From Streptococcus anginosus (GTDB taxonomy: Bacteria > Bacillota > Bacilli > Lactobacillales > Streptococcaceae), in contig NZ_CP012719.1 in the NCBI RefSeq assembly GCF_001697145.1, positions 468,501-532,500 of the forward strand: 64,000 nucleotides of DNA, written 5' to 3'. Positions 36,798-45,642 of the stretch are shown one piece after another. A program made the position numbers and the translations under genes. The notes beneath the pieces are model-generated. The model saw nothing but the letters and a program-made list of their open reading frames with translations. It had not been told where the DNA came from and searched no databases. How positions within the stretch are numbered: the first letter of the stretch is position 1; each line of letters opens with the position of its first letter.

Positions 36798-37577
36798 ATG
36801 ACACTATTAGACGTACAACACGTGAAGAAAATTTACAAAACCCGCTTTCAAGGCAACCAAGTAGAAGCACTGAAAGACATTCATTTTACAGTAGATGAAG
36901 GCGATTATGTCGCTATCATGGGTGAGTCGGGCTCTGGGAAATCCACTCTGCTAAATATTCTTGCCATGCTGGATAAGCCAACAGAAGGACGTGTCTTTCT
37001 CAACGGAACCGACACTGCGACAATCAAAAACAGTCAGGCTTCGAGTTTCCGTCGGGAAAAATTAGGCTTCGTTTTTCAAGATTTCAATCTGTTAGACACG
37101 CTCTCGGTCAAGGACAATATTCTATTGCCGCTCGTTCTGTCACGCCGCCCGATCACAGAAATGATGCAAAAGCTAGTCACGACTTGTAATGAACTAGGAA
37201 TTAACCAATTGCAGGAAAAGTTTCCCTATGAAATTTCAGGCGGTCAAAAGCAACGGGTGGCAGTAGCGCGTGCTATTATCACCAATCCAGAAATTCTGCT
37301 GGCGGACGAGCCGACAGGTGCGCTCGACTCTAAGTCTTCGGCGGCGCTTTTAGATGTATTTGATGACATCAATGATCGTGGACAAACCATTCTCATGGTA
37401 ACGCACTCGACTTCGGCGGCAAGCCGTGCCAAGCGCGTACTATTTATCAAGGACGGCATTTTGTATAATCAAATCTTCCGAGGAGATAAGACGGAGCGGC
37501 AGATGTTCCAAGAAATTTCAGATACCTTAACGGTTATGGCAAGTGAGGTGAGTGGTTATGTTCAAACTAACGAATAA
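36798..37577 (+). CDS. nsrF: BceA/NsrF-type ABC transporter ATPase, copy 1
   Basis: This 259-residue ATPase belongs to the MacB/BceA group, with Walker A GESGSGKST, signature SGGQKQRVAVARA and Walker B LLADEPTGALDS. With the adjacent FtsX-like permease it forms a peptide-resistance module that frees lipid II from lantibiotics or bacitracin-like compounds. The ATG at 36798 has the better spacing to aggag than the ATG at 36795. It differs from copy 2 at only a handful of residues, apart from the C-terminal tail. Confidence 0.92.
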   Translation: MTLLDVQHVKKIYKTRFQGNQVEALKDIHFTVDEGDYVAIMGESGSGKSTLLNILAMLDKPTEGRVFLNGTDTATIKNSQASSFRREKLGFVFQDFNLLDTLSVKDNILLPLVLSRRPITEMMQKLVTTCNELGINQLQEKFPYEISGGQKQRVAVARAIITNPEILLADEPTGALDSKSSAALLDVFDDINDRGQTILMVTHSTSAASRAKRVLFIKDGILYNQIFRGDKTERQMFQEISDTLTVMASEVSGYVQTNE

Positions 37578-39534
37578 ATTAGCAGTCTCAAACCTGATAA
37601 AAAATCGCAGTCTGTATTATCCATTTGCTCTAGCAACGATTGTGGCAACAGCGATTTTATATAGTTTTGTATCGCTCGCTTACAGTCCAAATCTGGAAGC
37701 CAGCTATGGTGGCTCGGCGGCTCGTATGACCCTGCAATTTGGGATTTGGGTTGTTCAAATTGCAGTTCTTATCCTCATCACCTATGCCAATAGTTTTGTC
37801 ATGAAGAATCGCTCACGGGAGCTTGGTTTGTACAGTATCTTAGGAATGGAGAAGCGGCACATGCTGCTGATGACTTTCTTTGAAATGTTTTACTTTTTCT
37901 TAGTGACTGTCGGACTTGGGATTGGCTTGGGTTTTCTTTTAGACAAATTGCTTTTTGCAGTTTTACTGAAATTTATGGGAATGAAAGTAGTGATTGCCTC
38001 AACTTTCCAATGGTCGAATATCTTCACCGTTTTAGCTAGTCTGGGAGTGGCTTTTGCGCTGATTCTCTTTTTAAATTCCACGCGCCTGCTTCGTTACAGC
38101 TCGCTTCATTTGATGAGAGAAAAGAAGGCTGGGGAGAAAAAAGGACGATTTCTTGGCTTACAGACACTTGTGGGGTTAGGATTTCTGGCTGGGGCTTATT
38201 ATATCGCACTCACAGTTGAGAAACCAGTTGCTGCGATTTTGAATTTTTTTATCGCAGTTCTCATGGTCGTTTTAGCAACCTACCTCCTCTTTAACGCTGG
38301 AACGATTACGCTTTTGCAATTTTTAAAGAAAAGAAAGAACTACTATTATAAAACGCAGAATTTTATTTCTGTTTCTAATTTGATTTCTCGTATGCGTAAG
38401 AATGCTGCAGGCTTAGCTACGATTTCAATCCTTTCAACCATGCTACTGGTGACCTTGGTTGGCTCTATTAATATCTATGTGGGTGGGAAAGACTATCTGA
38501 CAACTTTGTATCCAAAGGATTATAATATCATGGTTACAAGCGCAAAGACGGATAAAAATGCAGCAATTTTACAAGCAGTCAAAGAAGTAGCACGGGAAAA
38601 AGGCTTGACAGATGCCAAGTATGAAGATTATAGTTATCAAATCTCTTCTATTTCAAAAATTAATGGCAATCAGCTAACGATTCCTGAAAATACAGCCAGA
38701 TTAAATGTAGAAGAAGCTCAAAAATCAATGGCTACTTTCCTTGTCATCAGTCGTCAAGAGTACGAAAAAATGACAGGAAAAACCGTTGATTTAGCTGATA
38801 ATGAAGCACTTCTATATGCAAAAAATCTTCGAATCAATCAAAAGCAAGTTCTTTCCATCAATGGAAAATCGTGGAATATCAAAGAGCATTTGACAACGGA
38901 TTTTGCACATGGCAAGATTGTCAATACATCTGGTATGGTATCAGAAAAAAGCATGTACATGGTTGTCAATCAACCAAGTCAAGTCGGTCTGAAATCTTTC
39001 TATACTTACTACATCGGTATCCAATCTTCCAATAAACAGGTTGATCTCCAAGAAAGTATTTTCAATGCTCTTCAGCAACAAGGTCAGGAAAGTGGCAATA
39101 TCAGTCTTTCTGAGCGTTATCACATTGAAAAAGAATATCAGGGTGTGATTGGGACTCTTCTATTTATCGGAATTTTCCTTTCTACGATTTTCCTGCTTGG
39201 GACAGTTCTTGTGATTTATTACAAACAAATTTCAGAAGGTTATGAAGATCGTGAAGGATTTATCATTTTGCAGAAAGTCGGACTGGATGAGAAGCAAACG
39301 AAAGCAACGATTCGCAAACAAATTTTAACAGTTTTCTTCTTACCACTTATCTTTGCCTTTCTTCATATCGCTGTTGCTTTTCATATGTTGCAGCTGATTG
39401 TCGCTCTCTTAGGTGCAACAAATGTGCCGTTACTCATTCAAACAACAATAGCCACTTGCGGTGTCTTCCTCTTAGTTTACATCTTAGTGTTTGTGATAAC
39501 CTCCAGAAGCTACCAAAAGATTGTAGCACGATAA
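37558..39534 (+). CDS. nsrP: BceB/NsrP-type ABC transporter permease, copy 1
   Basis: This 658-residue FtsX-domain permease has about ten membrane segments and a large extracellular domain (about residues 310-530) between helices VII and VIII, the build of BceB-type peptide detoxification and sensing permeases. The start at 37558 follows gtgaggtg and overlaps the ATPase gene by 20 bases. The C-terminal FtsX half is much closer to copy 2 than the extracellular domain is. Confidence 0.92.
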   Translation: MFKLTNKLAVSNLIKNRSLYYPFALATIVATAILYSFVSLAYSPNLEASYGGSAARMTLQFGIWVVQIAVLILITYANSFVMKNRSRELGLYSILGMEKRHMLLMTFFEMFYFFLVTVGLGIGLGFLLDKLLFAVLLKFMGMKVVIASTFQWSNIFTVLASLGVAFALILFLNSTRLLRYSSLHLMREKKAGEKKGRFLGLQTLVGLGFLAGAYYIALTVEKPVAAILNFFIAVLMVVLATYLLFNAGTITLLQFLKKRKNYYYKTQNFISVSNLISRMRKNAAGLATISILSTMLLVTLVGSINIYVGGKDYLTTLYPKDYNIMVTSAKTDKNAAILQAVKEVAREKGLTDAKYEDYSYQISSISKINGNQLTIPENTARLNVEEAQKSMATFLVISRQEYEKMTGKTVDLADNEALLYAKNLRINQKQVLSINGKSWNIKEHLTTDFAHGKIVNTSGMVSEKSMYMVVNQPSQVGLKSFYTYYIGIQSSNKQVDLQESIFNALQQQGQESGNISLSERYHIEKEYQGVIGTLLFIGIFLSTIFLLGTVLVIYYKQISEGYEDREGFIILQKVGLDEKQTKATIRKQILTVFFLPLIFAFLHIAVAFHMLQLIVALLGATNVPLLIQTTIATCGVFLLVYILVFVITSRSYQKIVAR

Positions 39535-39542
39535 GTATTTTG

Positions 39543-39571
39543 AACCATTCGTCTTTTGGCGAGTGGTTTTT
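39543..39571 (+). terminator. Terminator after transporter copy 1
   Basis: AACCATTCG/CGAGTGGTTTTT forms a stem with a T-run eight bases after the stop. Confidence 0.7.
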
Positions 39572-39686
39572 ATCTTGTAAATCTGACTTCTTATCTAGTT
39601 AGTAGAACCTCTTATCCAAAAGTGCGAGATTTTTTTAAAAGTGAGGAGTATGATAAGTTCGTAAAATAAATTATTGGAGGAACGTT

Positions 39687-40553
39687 ATGCTACTAGAAAC
39701 ACGCCATCTTAGCAAAGTCTATGATAATAAGCAAGCTGTGAATGATTTGAATCTTCAGATTGAAACAGGAAGTTTTACCGCTATTTTAGGACCAAATGGT
39801 GCTGGAAAGTCTACAACGATTCAAATGTTGACAGGGCTTTTGCAACCTACGGCAGGAGAGATACTGTATGATAACCCTATTAAATTAGGTGTTGTTTTCC
39901 AAAACAGTGTTTTAGATGATATGCTAACGGTGCAAGAAAATTTAGAAATCAGAGCAGGTCAATATAAGGATATTGATAAAGGAAAAGTTGATAACTTAGT
40001 GAATCAATTGGGATTGCAAAATTTCTCAACGCAATTATATGGGACTTTATCAGGTGGACAAAAACGACGAGTGGATATTGCCCGTGCTCTGCTGAATAGC
40101 CCAGATATTCTCTTTCTTGATGAACCAACTACGGGTTTAGATATTCAAACTAGGAAAGCCATTTGGGAGCTGATTCACCAGTTGCAAATAAAAGAGAAGA
40201 TGACGGTTATCTTAACCACTCATTATTTAGATGAAGCAGATGATGCAGATATGATTTATATTGTGGATCACGGTCAAGTGATTGCTAAAGGCTCTGCTAA
40301 TCAGATTAAAGAGCAGTATGCTCAGAATTTTCTCAAGGTATTCGTGACTGATACTGCTGATTTTAAAGAAATTTTGAAGGAAGAGATTCCTTTTGAGGAA
40401 GTAAGAGTGAATGAACTGTTGATTCACCCAGAAACGACAGAAAAGGCTTTAGAGATTCTAACGTGTGATCGCTCTTTTATTCGACAATTTGAATTTCGAC
40501 CAGGAACAATGGACGATGCTTTTATGGCGTTGACAGGAAGAGAGGTACGTTAA
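39687..40553 (+). CDS. ABC-2 type transporter ATPase (LytTR-linked cassette)
   Basis: This 288-residue ATPase of the drug/bacteriocin-export group (CcmA/BcrA-like) has Walker A GPNGAGKST, signature LSGGQKRRVDIARAL and Walker B ILFLDEPTTGLD. It opens a four-gene operon with a permease, a LytTR protein and a DUF3021 protein. LytTR/DUF3021 pairs typically control an adjacent ABC transporter. It lies between the two BceAB copies but carries no operator of their type. Confidence 0.9.
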   Translation: MLLETRHLSKVYDNKQAVNDLNLQIETGSFTAILGPNGAGKSTTIQMLTGLLQPTAGEILYDNPIKLGVVFQNSVLDDMLTVQENLEIRAGQYKDIDKGKVDNLVNQLGLQNFSTQLYGTLSGGQKRRVDIARALLNSPDILFLDEPTTGLDIQTRKAIWELIHQLQIKEKMTVILTTHYLDEADDADMIYIVDHGQVIAKGSANQIKEQYAQNFLKVFVTDTADFKEILKEEIPFEEVRVNELLIHPETTEKALEILTCDRSFIRQFEFRPGTMDDAFMALTGREVR

Positions 40554-40554
40554 A

Positions 40555-41418
40555 ATGATAATGCTTATTAAAAGAAATTTTTTACTATATTTTCGTAATC
40601 GTAGTGGGGTTCTTTTCTCCCTTCTTGGGGCAATGATTTCCTTTATTTTGTACTTGGTCTTTTTGAAAGCAAATATCAAGACCTCTTGGAGTCAAGTCCC
40701 TCACACTAATCAGTTATTGGATTCATGGTTGATTGGTGGAACGCTTGCCATTACAGGATTAACCACAACCTTTTCTAGTTTTTCCCAACTAGCAAAAGAT
40801 AGAGAAAGTAACGTAACACAAGATTTAATTCTGACAGATTTGGGACGCTGGGGCTTGTCTATCAGTTACCTTCTGAGTACTGCCATCATTGGATTTTTGA
40901 TGCAAATCATTATGTTTGCTGTCATGGAAGGCTACTTTATCTGGGACGATCAGATTATCTTTGATTGGACTTTGCTTCCTCAGGTTCTCCTTATTATGGT
41001 GCTCAATGCACTCTTATGCTCGATTTTCAATGGTATTCTTGTGAATCGCTTCAAATCAGTAGATACGCTTGGAAAGCTAGCAACGATTATCGGAGCTGCC
41101 TCGGGTTTCTTAGTTGGGACCTATATTCCAATAGGGGTTCTTCCGTCATTTGCTCAAACGATAATGAAATGTACTCCCTCCACATATATTGCTTCTCTCT
41201 TTAGACAAGTAATGATGAAAGATAGCTTAGCTACTGCTTTTCATCATAATACAGCAGCGCAAGATTATTTTGAAAAGATGATGGGCATTCAATTAAAGTG
41301 GGAATCTCTATTGACAATGAAAGAAACATACTATATAGTTGTAGTAGTTTTAGTTGCCTTGCTTGTCATTTGGACAATCCAACAGCTTGCTACCAATCGG
41401 TGGACTAAAACTGCTTAA
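40555..41418 (+). CDS. ABC-2 type transporter permease
   Basis: This 287-residue membrane protein with six hydrophobic segments matches the ABC-2 permease fold. It follows the ATPase gene by one base and is its obvious partner. The export substrate is unknown; neighbours suggest drug or peptide efflux. ATGs at 40555 and 40561 are both possible starts. Confidence 0.88.
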   Translation: MIMLIKRNFLLYFRNRSGVLFSLLGAMISFILYLVFLKANIKTSWSQVPHTNQLLDSWLIGGTLAITGLTTTFSSFSQLAKDRESNVTQDLILTDLGRWGLSISYLLSTAIIGFLMQIIMFAVMEGYFIWDDQIIFDWTLLPQVLLIMVLNALLCSIFNGILVNRFKSVDTLGKLATIIGAASGFLVGTYIPIGVLPSFAQTIMKCTPSTYIASLFRQVMMKDSLATAFHHNTAAQDYFEKMMGIQLKWESLLTMKETYYIVVVVLVALLVIWTIQQLATNRWTKTA

Positions 41419-41442
41419 TTGATAGAAAGTTAGAGAAATTTT

Positions 41443-41898
41443 TTGCAGACTAAATTCAAAATGAATCCAACCATTCCTTCAAATGATCCACTTGTTGTGA
41501 TTCAAGCGGACGAGTTAGAAGCTGAAGCCAAAGAAATTTTTGAATATTTACATCAGTACAAGTCGTCTTATGTGAATGCTGTTCCCATTAAAACAGATGA
41601 TAAAATTGTTATGGTAAAGACGGATCAGATTATTTTGGCAGACATCAATCAGACAACATTGATGGTGTATTGTGTGGATGGTATCTATGCGACGACCGAA
41701 ACACTCACACATTTTCAAAGTCGAGTTAATCGTAAAAACTTTATTCAAATTTCAAAACACGCTGTCATCAATATTGACCATTTGTTATCATTATCGGATA
41801 GCTTTTCAGGAAATATGACGGCTAGATTGACAAACAAAATTAAGTCAAGTGTCAGTCGAAAATACGTCAGATTGTTGATGGATTATCTCGGTTTGTAG
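41443..41898 (+). CDS. LytTR-domain transcriptional regulator
   Basis: This 151-residue stand-alone LytTR protein has the DNA-binding domain in the C-terminal 100 residues (KTDQIILADINQTTLMVYCVDG, FIQISKHAVINIDHL). There is no receiver domain. The TTG at 41443 is taken as start because QTKFKMNPTIPSNDPLVVI matches the usual beginning of such proteins; the ATG at 41461 would remove it. It precedes DUF3021, its usual membrane-bound antagonist. Confidence 0.82.
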   Translation: MQTKFKMNPTIPSNDPLVVIQADELEAEAKEIFEYLHQYKSSYVNAVPIKTDDKIVMVKTDQIILADINQTTLMVYCVDGIYATTETLTHFQSRVNRKNFIQISKHAVINIDHLLSLSDSFSGNMTARLTNKIKSSVSRKYVRLLMDYLGL

Positions 41899-41910
41899 AA
41901 AGGAACAAAC

Positions 41911-42315
41911 ATGAAAAAAATTGTAGTGTCTATGTTAGAAGGCCTGCGTACGGGTTCTTTAGCGTATTTACTTGTTTTGGCTTTTCGAATCCAAGAATCA
42001 CCTGTTACGACTTCTAACATTCTCAGTATTTTGATAATGAGTGCTTTGATTGGCTTGTTTTCCTTGCTGTTTGAAATTGAACGTTTTTCTTATTTAGTGC
42101 AGTTGACGATTCATTTTTTTCCTACTTTAATGGTGGTTAGTGTCATGATGGTCTATAATGGTTGGGCTTTTAATTTGGCACGGACTGAATTTTGGTTGGA
42201 TTTTATTGTTATCTACATTTTAATTTGGCTGTTCGTTCGTTTAGACATTTATCTAAAAACAAAGAAAATCAATGAATCACTTGTAAAATTAAGAAGAAAC
42301 CGTACAAAAGAATAG
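41911..42315 (+). CDS. DUF3021 family membrane protein
   Basis: This 134-residue protein with four hydrophobic segments matches DUF3021, the usual partner of LytTR regulators, where it holds the regulator inactive. It follows the LytTR gene by 12 bases with an aaagga ribosome-binding site. It ends the cassette. A weak stem with a T-run lies at about 42345-42372. Confidence 0.8.
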   Translation: MKKIVVSMLEGLRTGSLAYLLVLAFRIQESPVTTSNILSILIMSALIGLFSLLFEIERFSYLVQLTIHFFPTLMVVSVMMVYNGWAFNLARTEFWLDFIVIYILIWLFVRLDIYLKTKKINESLVKLRRNRTKE

Positions 42316-42372
42316 CTTAGGTCTTGTAGTTATATCCAGAGGGCTGGGGACACATTTGTCCAAGCCTTTTTT

Positions 42373-42388
42373 CTTACAAAAATGTAAG
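42373..42388. promoter_or_regulatory. BceR/NsrR-type operator 2 (peptide gene promoter)
   Basis: CTTACAAAAATGTAAG lies 53 bases upstream of the -10 TATTAT (42442-42447). The intervening atgaaaggttatgttatggt is shared with operator 1. Confidence 0.85.
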
Positions 42389-42480
42389 GTTATATGCATC
42401 AAATGAAAGGTTATGTTATGGTAGCTTTGCCAAGAGTTTTGTATTATATAAGTGTAAAGAAAAATAAAGGAGAAGCATCA

Positions 42481-42609
42481 TGAAAACAATTTTATTTCAC
42501 AAAAAATCAATGCCAAAAACTGCAAAAATTTCCAAAGAAGAAATTGAAAAGACAAAAATTGGCTGTGCTTCTAGTCAATACTATTTCTGGTTGCAGTATA
42601 GTCATTAAA
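42481..42609 (+). CDS. 42-residue peptide under BceR/NsrR-type control
   Basis: A full promoter, an aaaggagaagc ribosome-binding site and an ATG open a 43-codon frame. The peptide has a basic N-terminal half (MKTILFHKKSMPKTAKISKE) and an aromatic C-terminal end with one Cys and several Ser/Tyr (KIGCASSQYYFWLQYSH). It has no signal peptide or double-glycine motif that I can see. A decayed relative precedes transporter copy 1. It might be a signal, an accessory subunit of the transporter or a bacteriocin-like remnant. I do not recognise the family. Confidence 0.65.
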
Positions 42610-42643
42610 AGATTGGATAAATTAAAAAATCATGTTCATCAAT

Positions 42644-42659
42644 CTTACAAAAATGTAAG
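42644..42659. promoter_or_regulatory. BceR/NsrR-type operator 3 (transporter copy 2 promoter)
   Basis: CTTACAAAAATGTAAG lies 52 bases upstream of the -10 TATGAT (42712-42717). It gives transporter copy 2 its own regulated promoter, separate from the peptide gene. Confidence 0.85.
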
Positions 42660-42747
42660 ATAAAAGTGAAAAATGAAAGGTTAAAGTATGGAAAGTTGCT
42701 TTTCTTTTCAGTATGATAGATATATAAGAATTTGTTAGGAGAAAATG

Positions 42748-43515
42748 ATGACACTATTAGACGTACAACATGTGAAGAAAATTTACAAAACCCGCTTTCA
42801 AGGCAATCAAGTGGAAGCACTGAAAGATATTCATTTTACAGTGGAAAAAGGCGATTACGTCGCCATTATGGGGGAATCCGGTTCTGGGAAATCCACCCTC
42901 TTGAATATCCTTGCCATGCTGGATAAGCCAACCGAAGGACGCGTCTTTCTTAATGGCACCGATACCGCAACGATTAAAAACAATCAAGCTTCTAGTTTTC
43001 GCAGGGAAAAACTCGGCTTTGTCTTTCAAGACTTCAATCTGTTAGACACCTTGTCTGTGAAAGACAATATTTTACTGCCGCTCGTTTTATCACGCCGTTC
43101 GATTACAGAAATGATGCAAAAGTTGGTCACGACTTGTAATGAATTGGGGATTAACCAATTGCAGGAAAAGTTTCCCTATGAAATTTCAGGCGGTCAAAAG
43201 CAACGGGTGGCAGTAGCGCGTGCTATTATTACCAATCCAGAAATTCTGCTAGCAGACGAGCCAACAGGGGCGCTCGATTCTAAGTCTTCTGCGGCACTTT
43301 TAGATGTATTTGATGATATTAATGACCGCGGACAGACAATTCTCATGGTAACGCACTCGACTTCTGCAGCAAGCCGTGCTAAGCGCGTACTTTTTATCAA
43401 GGACGGAATTTTGTACAATCAAATCTTCCGAGGAGATAAGACCGAGCGGCAGATGTTCCAAGAAATTTCAGATACCTTAACGGTCATGGCAAGTGAGGTG
43501 AGTCAAGGTGTTTAG
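42748..43515 (+). CDS. BceA/NsrF-type ABC transporter ATPase, copy 2
   Basis: This 255-residue near-duplicate of copy 1 (36798) has the same Walker A, signature and Walker B motifs. By eye only about four residues differ before the diverged tail. Many silent differences occur in the first half and few in the second, a pattern suggesting gene conversion. It ends inside the first codons of the permease gene. Confidence 0.92.
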   Translation: MTLLDVQHVKKIYKTRFQGNQVEALKDIHFTVEKGDYVAIMGESGSGKSTLLNILAMLDKPTEGRVFLNGTDTATIKNNQASSFRREKLGFVFQDFNLLDTLSVKDNILLPLVLSRRSITEMMQKLVTTCNELGINQLQEKFPYEISGGQKQRVAVARAIITNPEILLADEPTGALDSKSSAALLDVFDDINDRGQTILMVTHSTSAASRAKRVLFIKDGILYNQIFRGDKTERQMFQEISDTLTVMASEVSQGV

Positions 43516-45496
43516 ATTAGCAGGAAAACTAGCGATTTCTAACCTAGTGAAAAATCGTAGATTATACTATCCGTTTGCGTTGGCAACTTGTTTAGTCGTC
43601 GCTATTTCATATATGTTTAATTCTTTAACGTTTAATCCTCATTTACAAAAAATGCAGGGGGCAAGTTCTATTTCATTTGTCTTGGCTCTTGGAGTGATTA
43701 TTGTGACGATTGCTGCAGCGATTATCGTTTTTTATGCTAATAGCTTCGTCATGAAAAACCGTTCGAAAGAGCTAGGCCTTTATGGAATGCTAGGGCTTAA
43801 TAAACGTCATCTCTTTACAATGGTGTTCATTGAGTTATTGATTTTAGGAGCGACGACTGTCACGATTGGTCTTGGATTTGGTATTGTATTTGATAAACTG
43901 ATTTATGCCTTTTTACTGAAATTGATGGGGTTAAAAGTTGTTCTAGTATCCACGTTTCAATGGTTAGTTCTTATTTCAGTTGTTGTCATCTATGGCGTTA
44001 TTTTTGCGGGCTTGGTGCTTGTCAACGGTTTGAGGATTCTACGTTTTAATGCTTTGCAATTGGCCAAGGAAAAGAATAGCGGTGAAAGAAAAGGACGATT
44101 TCTTCTGATTCAAACGATTATTGGATCGATTTCTTTAGGCTATGCTTATTACCTAGCTCTGAGTGTCAAAAATCCATTGACAGCAATTGGTATATTTTTT
44201 ATAGCGGTTCTTTTTGTTATTTTAGGGACTTATCTGCTGTTCAATGCAGGGATTACGGTATTTTTGCAGTTGCTCCAGAAAAATAAACGATATTACTATC
44301 AACCAAACAATATGATTTCTGTCTCTAATCTCATTTTTCGGATGAAGAAAAATGCGATTGGCTTAGCAACGATTTCGATTTTGTCAACCATGGTCTTAGT
44401 CACCTTAGCTGGTGGTATCAACATTTATGCAGGTGCTGATTATTTGAAAAAAGCGATGTATCCTCAAGACTATACTATAAAGGGAAGAGAAGTATCAGCT
44501 GCCCAATTGGAACAAGCATTGACAGAGTTTGCAAATGAAAATCATCTAAAAGTTACTAAGAAAAATGCCTATCAATATTATTCTATGGGAATTAAAAAAC
44601 AAGACAGTAATCAGCTTGACATTTATCCAAAAGGAGAAACACGAGTTTCTCCACAAGCTTACATTCTTCTGTTTTCAGCTGCTGATTATCAAAAGATGAC
44701 TGGCAAAACGTTGGACTTAAAAGACAATGAGACAGCCATCTTTGCAAAAGGAATATCTGTAAGGCAAGATCAACCTCTTAAGCTGATTGAGCAAGAATTG
44801 ACAGTGAAAGAACTTTTAAAAGATGACTTTGTTCTTGGAAATGTCGCGGATCAGTATAATATCGTTGTACCGCAGTCACTTTTTATGGTTGTCAATGATC
44901 CACAAAAGATAGTAGATGCACAAAAGGAGCACTACACAATTAATACAGAATTATATGGTGGATTGAATATTAAGGCTTCTGATAAGGAAAAAGGGGATTT
45001 GGATACAACTTATCAGAAGAAGTTGAAACAGTTCAATACGACGCTCCCCGATAATGCCGGTGTGTATGGTTATACAAGAATCCAAGGTATGCAGGAAATC
45101 ATGAGCATGCTCGGTGGGGTTTTCTTTATCGGAATTTTCCTATCTATTGTCTTTATGCTAGGAACGGTTTTAGTAATTTACTACAAACAGATTTCAGAAG
45201 GATATGAAGACCGTGATCGCTTTGTGATTTTACAAAAGGTGGGACTGGATGAAAAGCAGACCAAGCGAACCATTCGCAAGCAAATTCTGACGGTGTTCTT
45301 CTTGCCACTCATCTTTGCCTTTGTTCATCTGGCTTTTGCTTATCATATGCTGAGCCTTATGCTGAAAGTTCTGGGTGTCTTAAATGCTACATTGATGTTG
45401 GAAGTTACACTTGGCGTTTGTGCTGTTTTTCTTATCGTCTATATACTCGTCTTTCTGATTACATCACGCAGTTATCGTAGAATTGTGTCGATGTAA
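43508..45496 (+). CDS. BceB/NsrP-type ABC transporter permease, copy 2
   Basis: This 662-residue FtsX-type permease has about ten membrane segments and a large extracellular domain (about residues 310-530). It starts with GTG at 43508, overlapping copy 2 of the ATPase gene. The last 110 residues closely match copy 1, while the extracellular domain is strongly diverged, which suggests different ligand preference. A terminator follows. Confidence 0.92.
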   Translation: MFRLAGKLAISNLVKNRRLYYPFALATCLVVAISYMFNSLTFNPHLQKMQGASSISFVLALGVIIVTIAAAIIVFYANSFVMKNRSKELGLYGMLGLNKRHLFTMVFIELLILGATTVTIGLGFGIVFDKLIYAFLLKLMGLKVVLVSTFQWLVLISVVVIYGVIFAGLVLVNGLRILRFNALQLAKEKNSGERKGRFLLIQTIIGSISLGYAYYLALSVKNPLTAIGIFFIAVLFVILGTYLLFNAGITVFLQLLQKNKRYYYQPNNMISVSNLIFRMKKNAIGLATISILSTMVLVTLAGGINIYAGADYLKKAMYPQDYTIKGREVSAAQLEQALTEFANENHLKVTKKNAYQYYSMGIKKQDSNQLDIYPKGETRVSPQAYILLFSAADYQKMTGKTLDLKDNETAIFAKGISVRQDQPLKLIEQELTVKELLKDDFVLGNVADQYNIVVPQSLFMVVNDPQKIVDAQKEHYTINTELYGGLNIKASDKEKGDLDTTYQKKLKQFNTTLPDNAGVYGYTRIQGMQEIMSMLGGVFFIGIFLSIVFMLGTVLVIYYKQISEGYEDRDRFVILQKVGLDEKQTKRTIRKQILTVFFLPLIFAFVHLAFAYHMLSLMLKVLGVLNATLMLEVTLGVCAVFLIVYILVFLITSRSYRRIVSM

Positions 45497-45532
45497 GTTA
45501 GTGATAAGTATAGATAATCGCGAAAAGGAGTA

Positions 45533-45553
45533 GGGCTATTCTTGCTCCTTTTT
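45533..45553 (+). terminator. Terminator after transporter copy 2
   Basis: AAAAGGAG/CTCCTTTTT forms the stem, with a T-run. Confidence 0.7.
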
Positions 45554-45642
45554 CAATTTATTTAACAAAAAAGAGGGACGTTTGATTCCTTTTTGATTGC
45601 TTTTATGGTAGAATAATTCAATCTAATAAATTGGAGTTTAGG

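Noticed and set aside
39617..39645. LytTR-type direct repeats (AAAAGTG twice) before the ABC cassette
   Set aside because: The 19-base spacing and short match do not fit the usual two-site pattern with about 21-22 base spacing, so a call is not supported.
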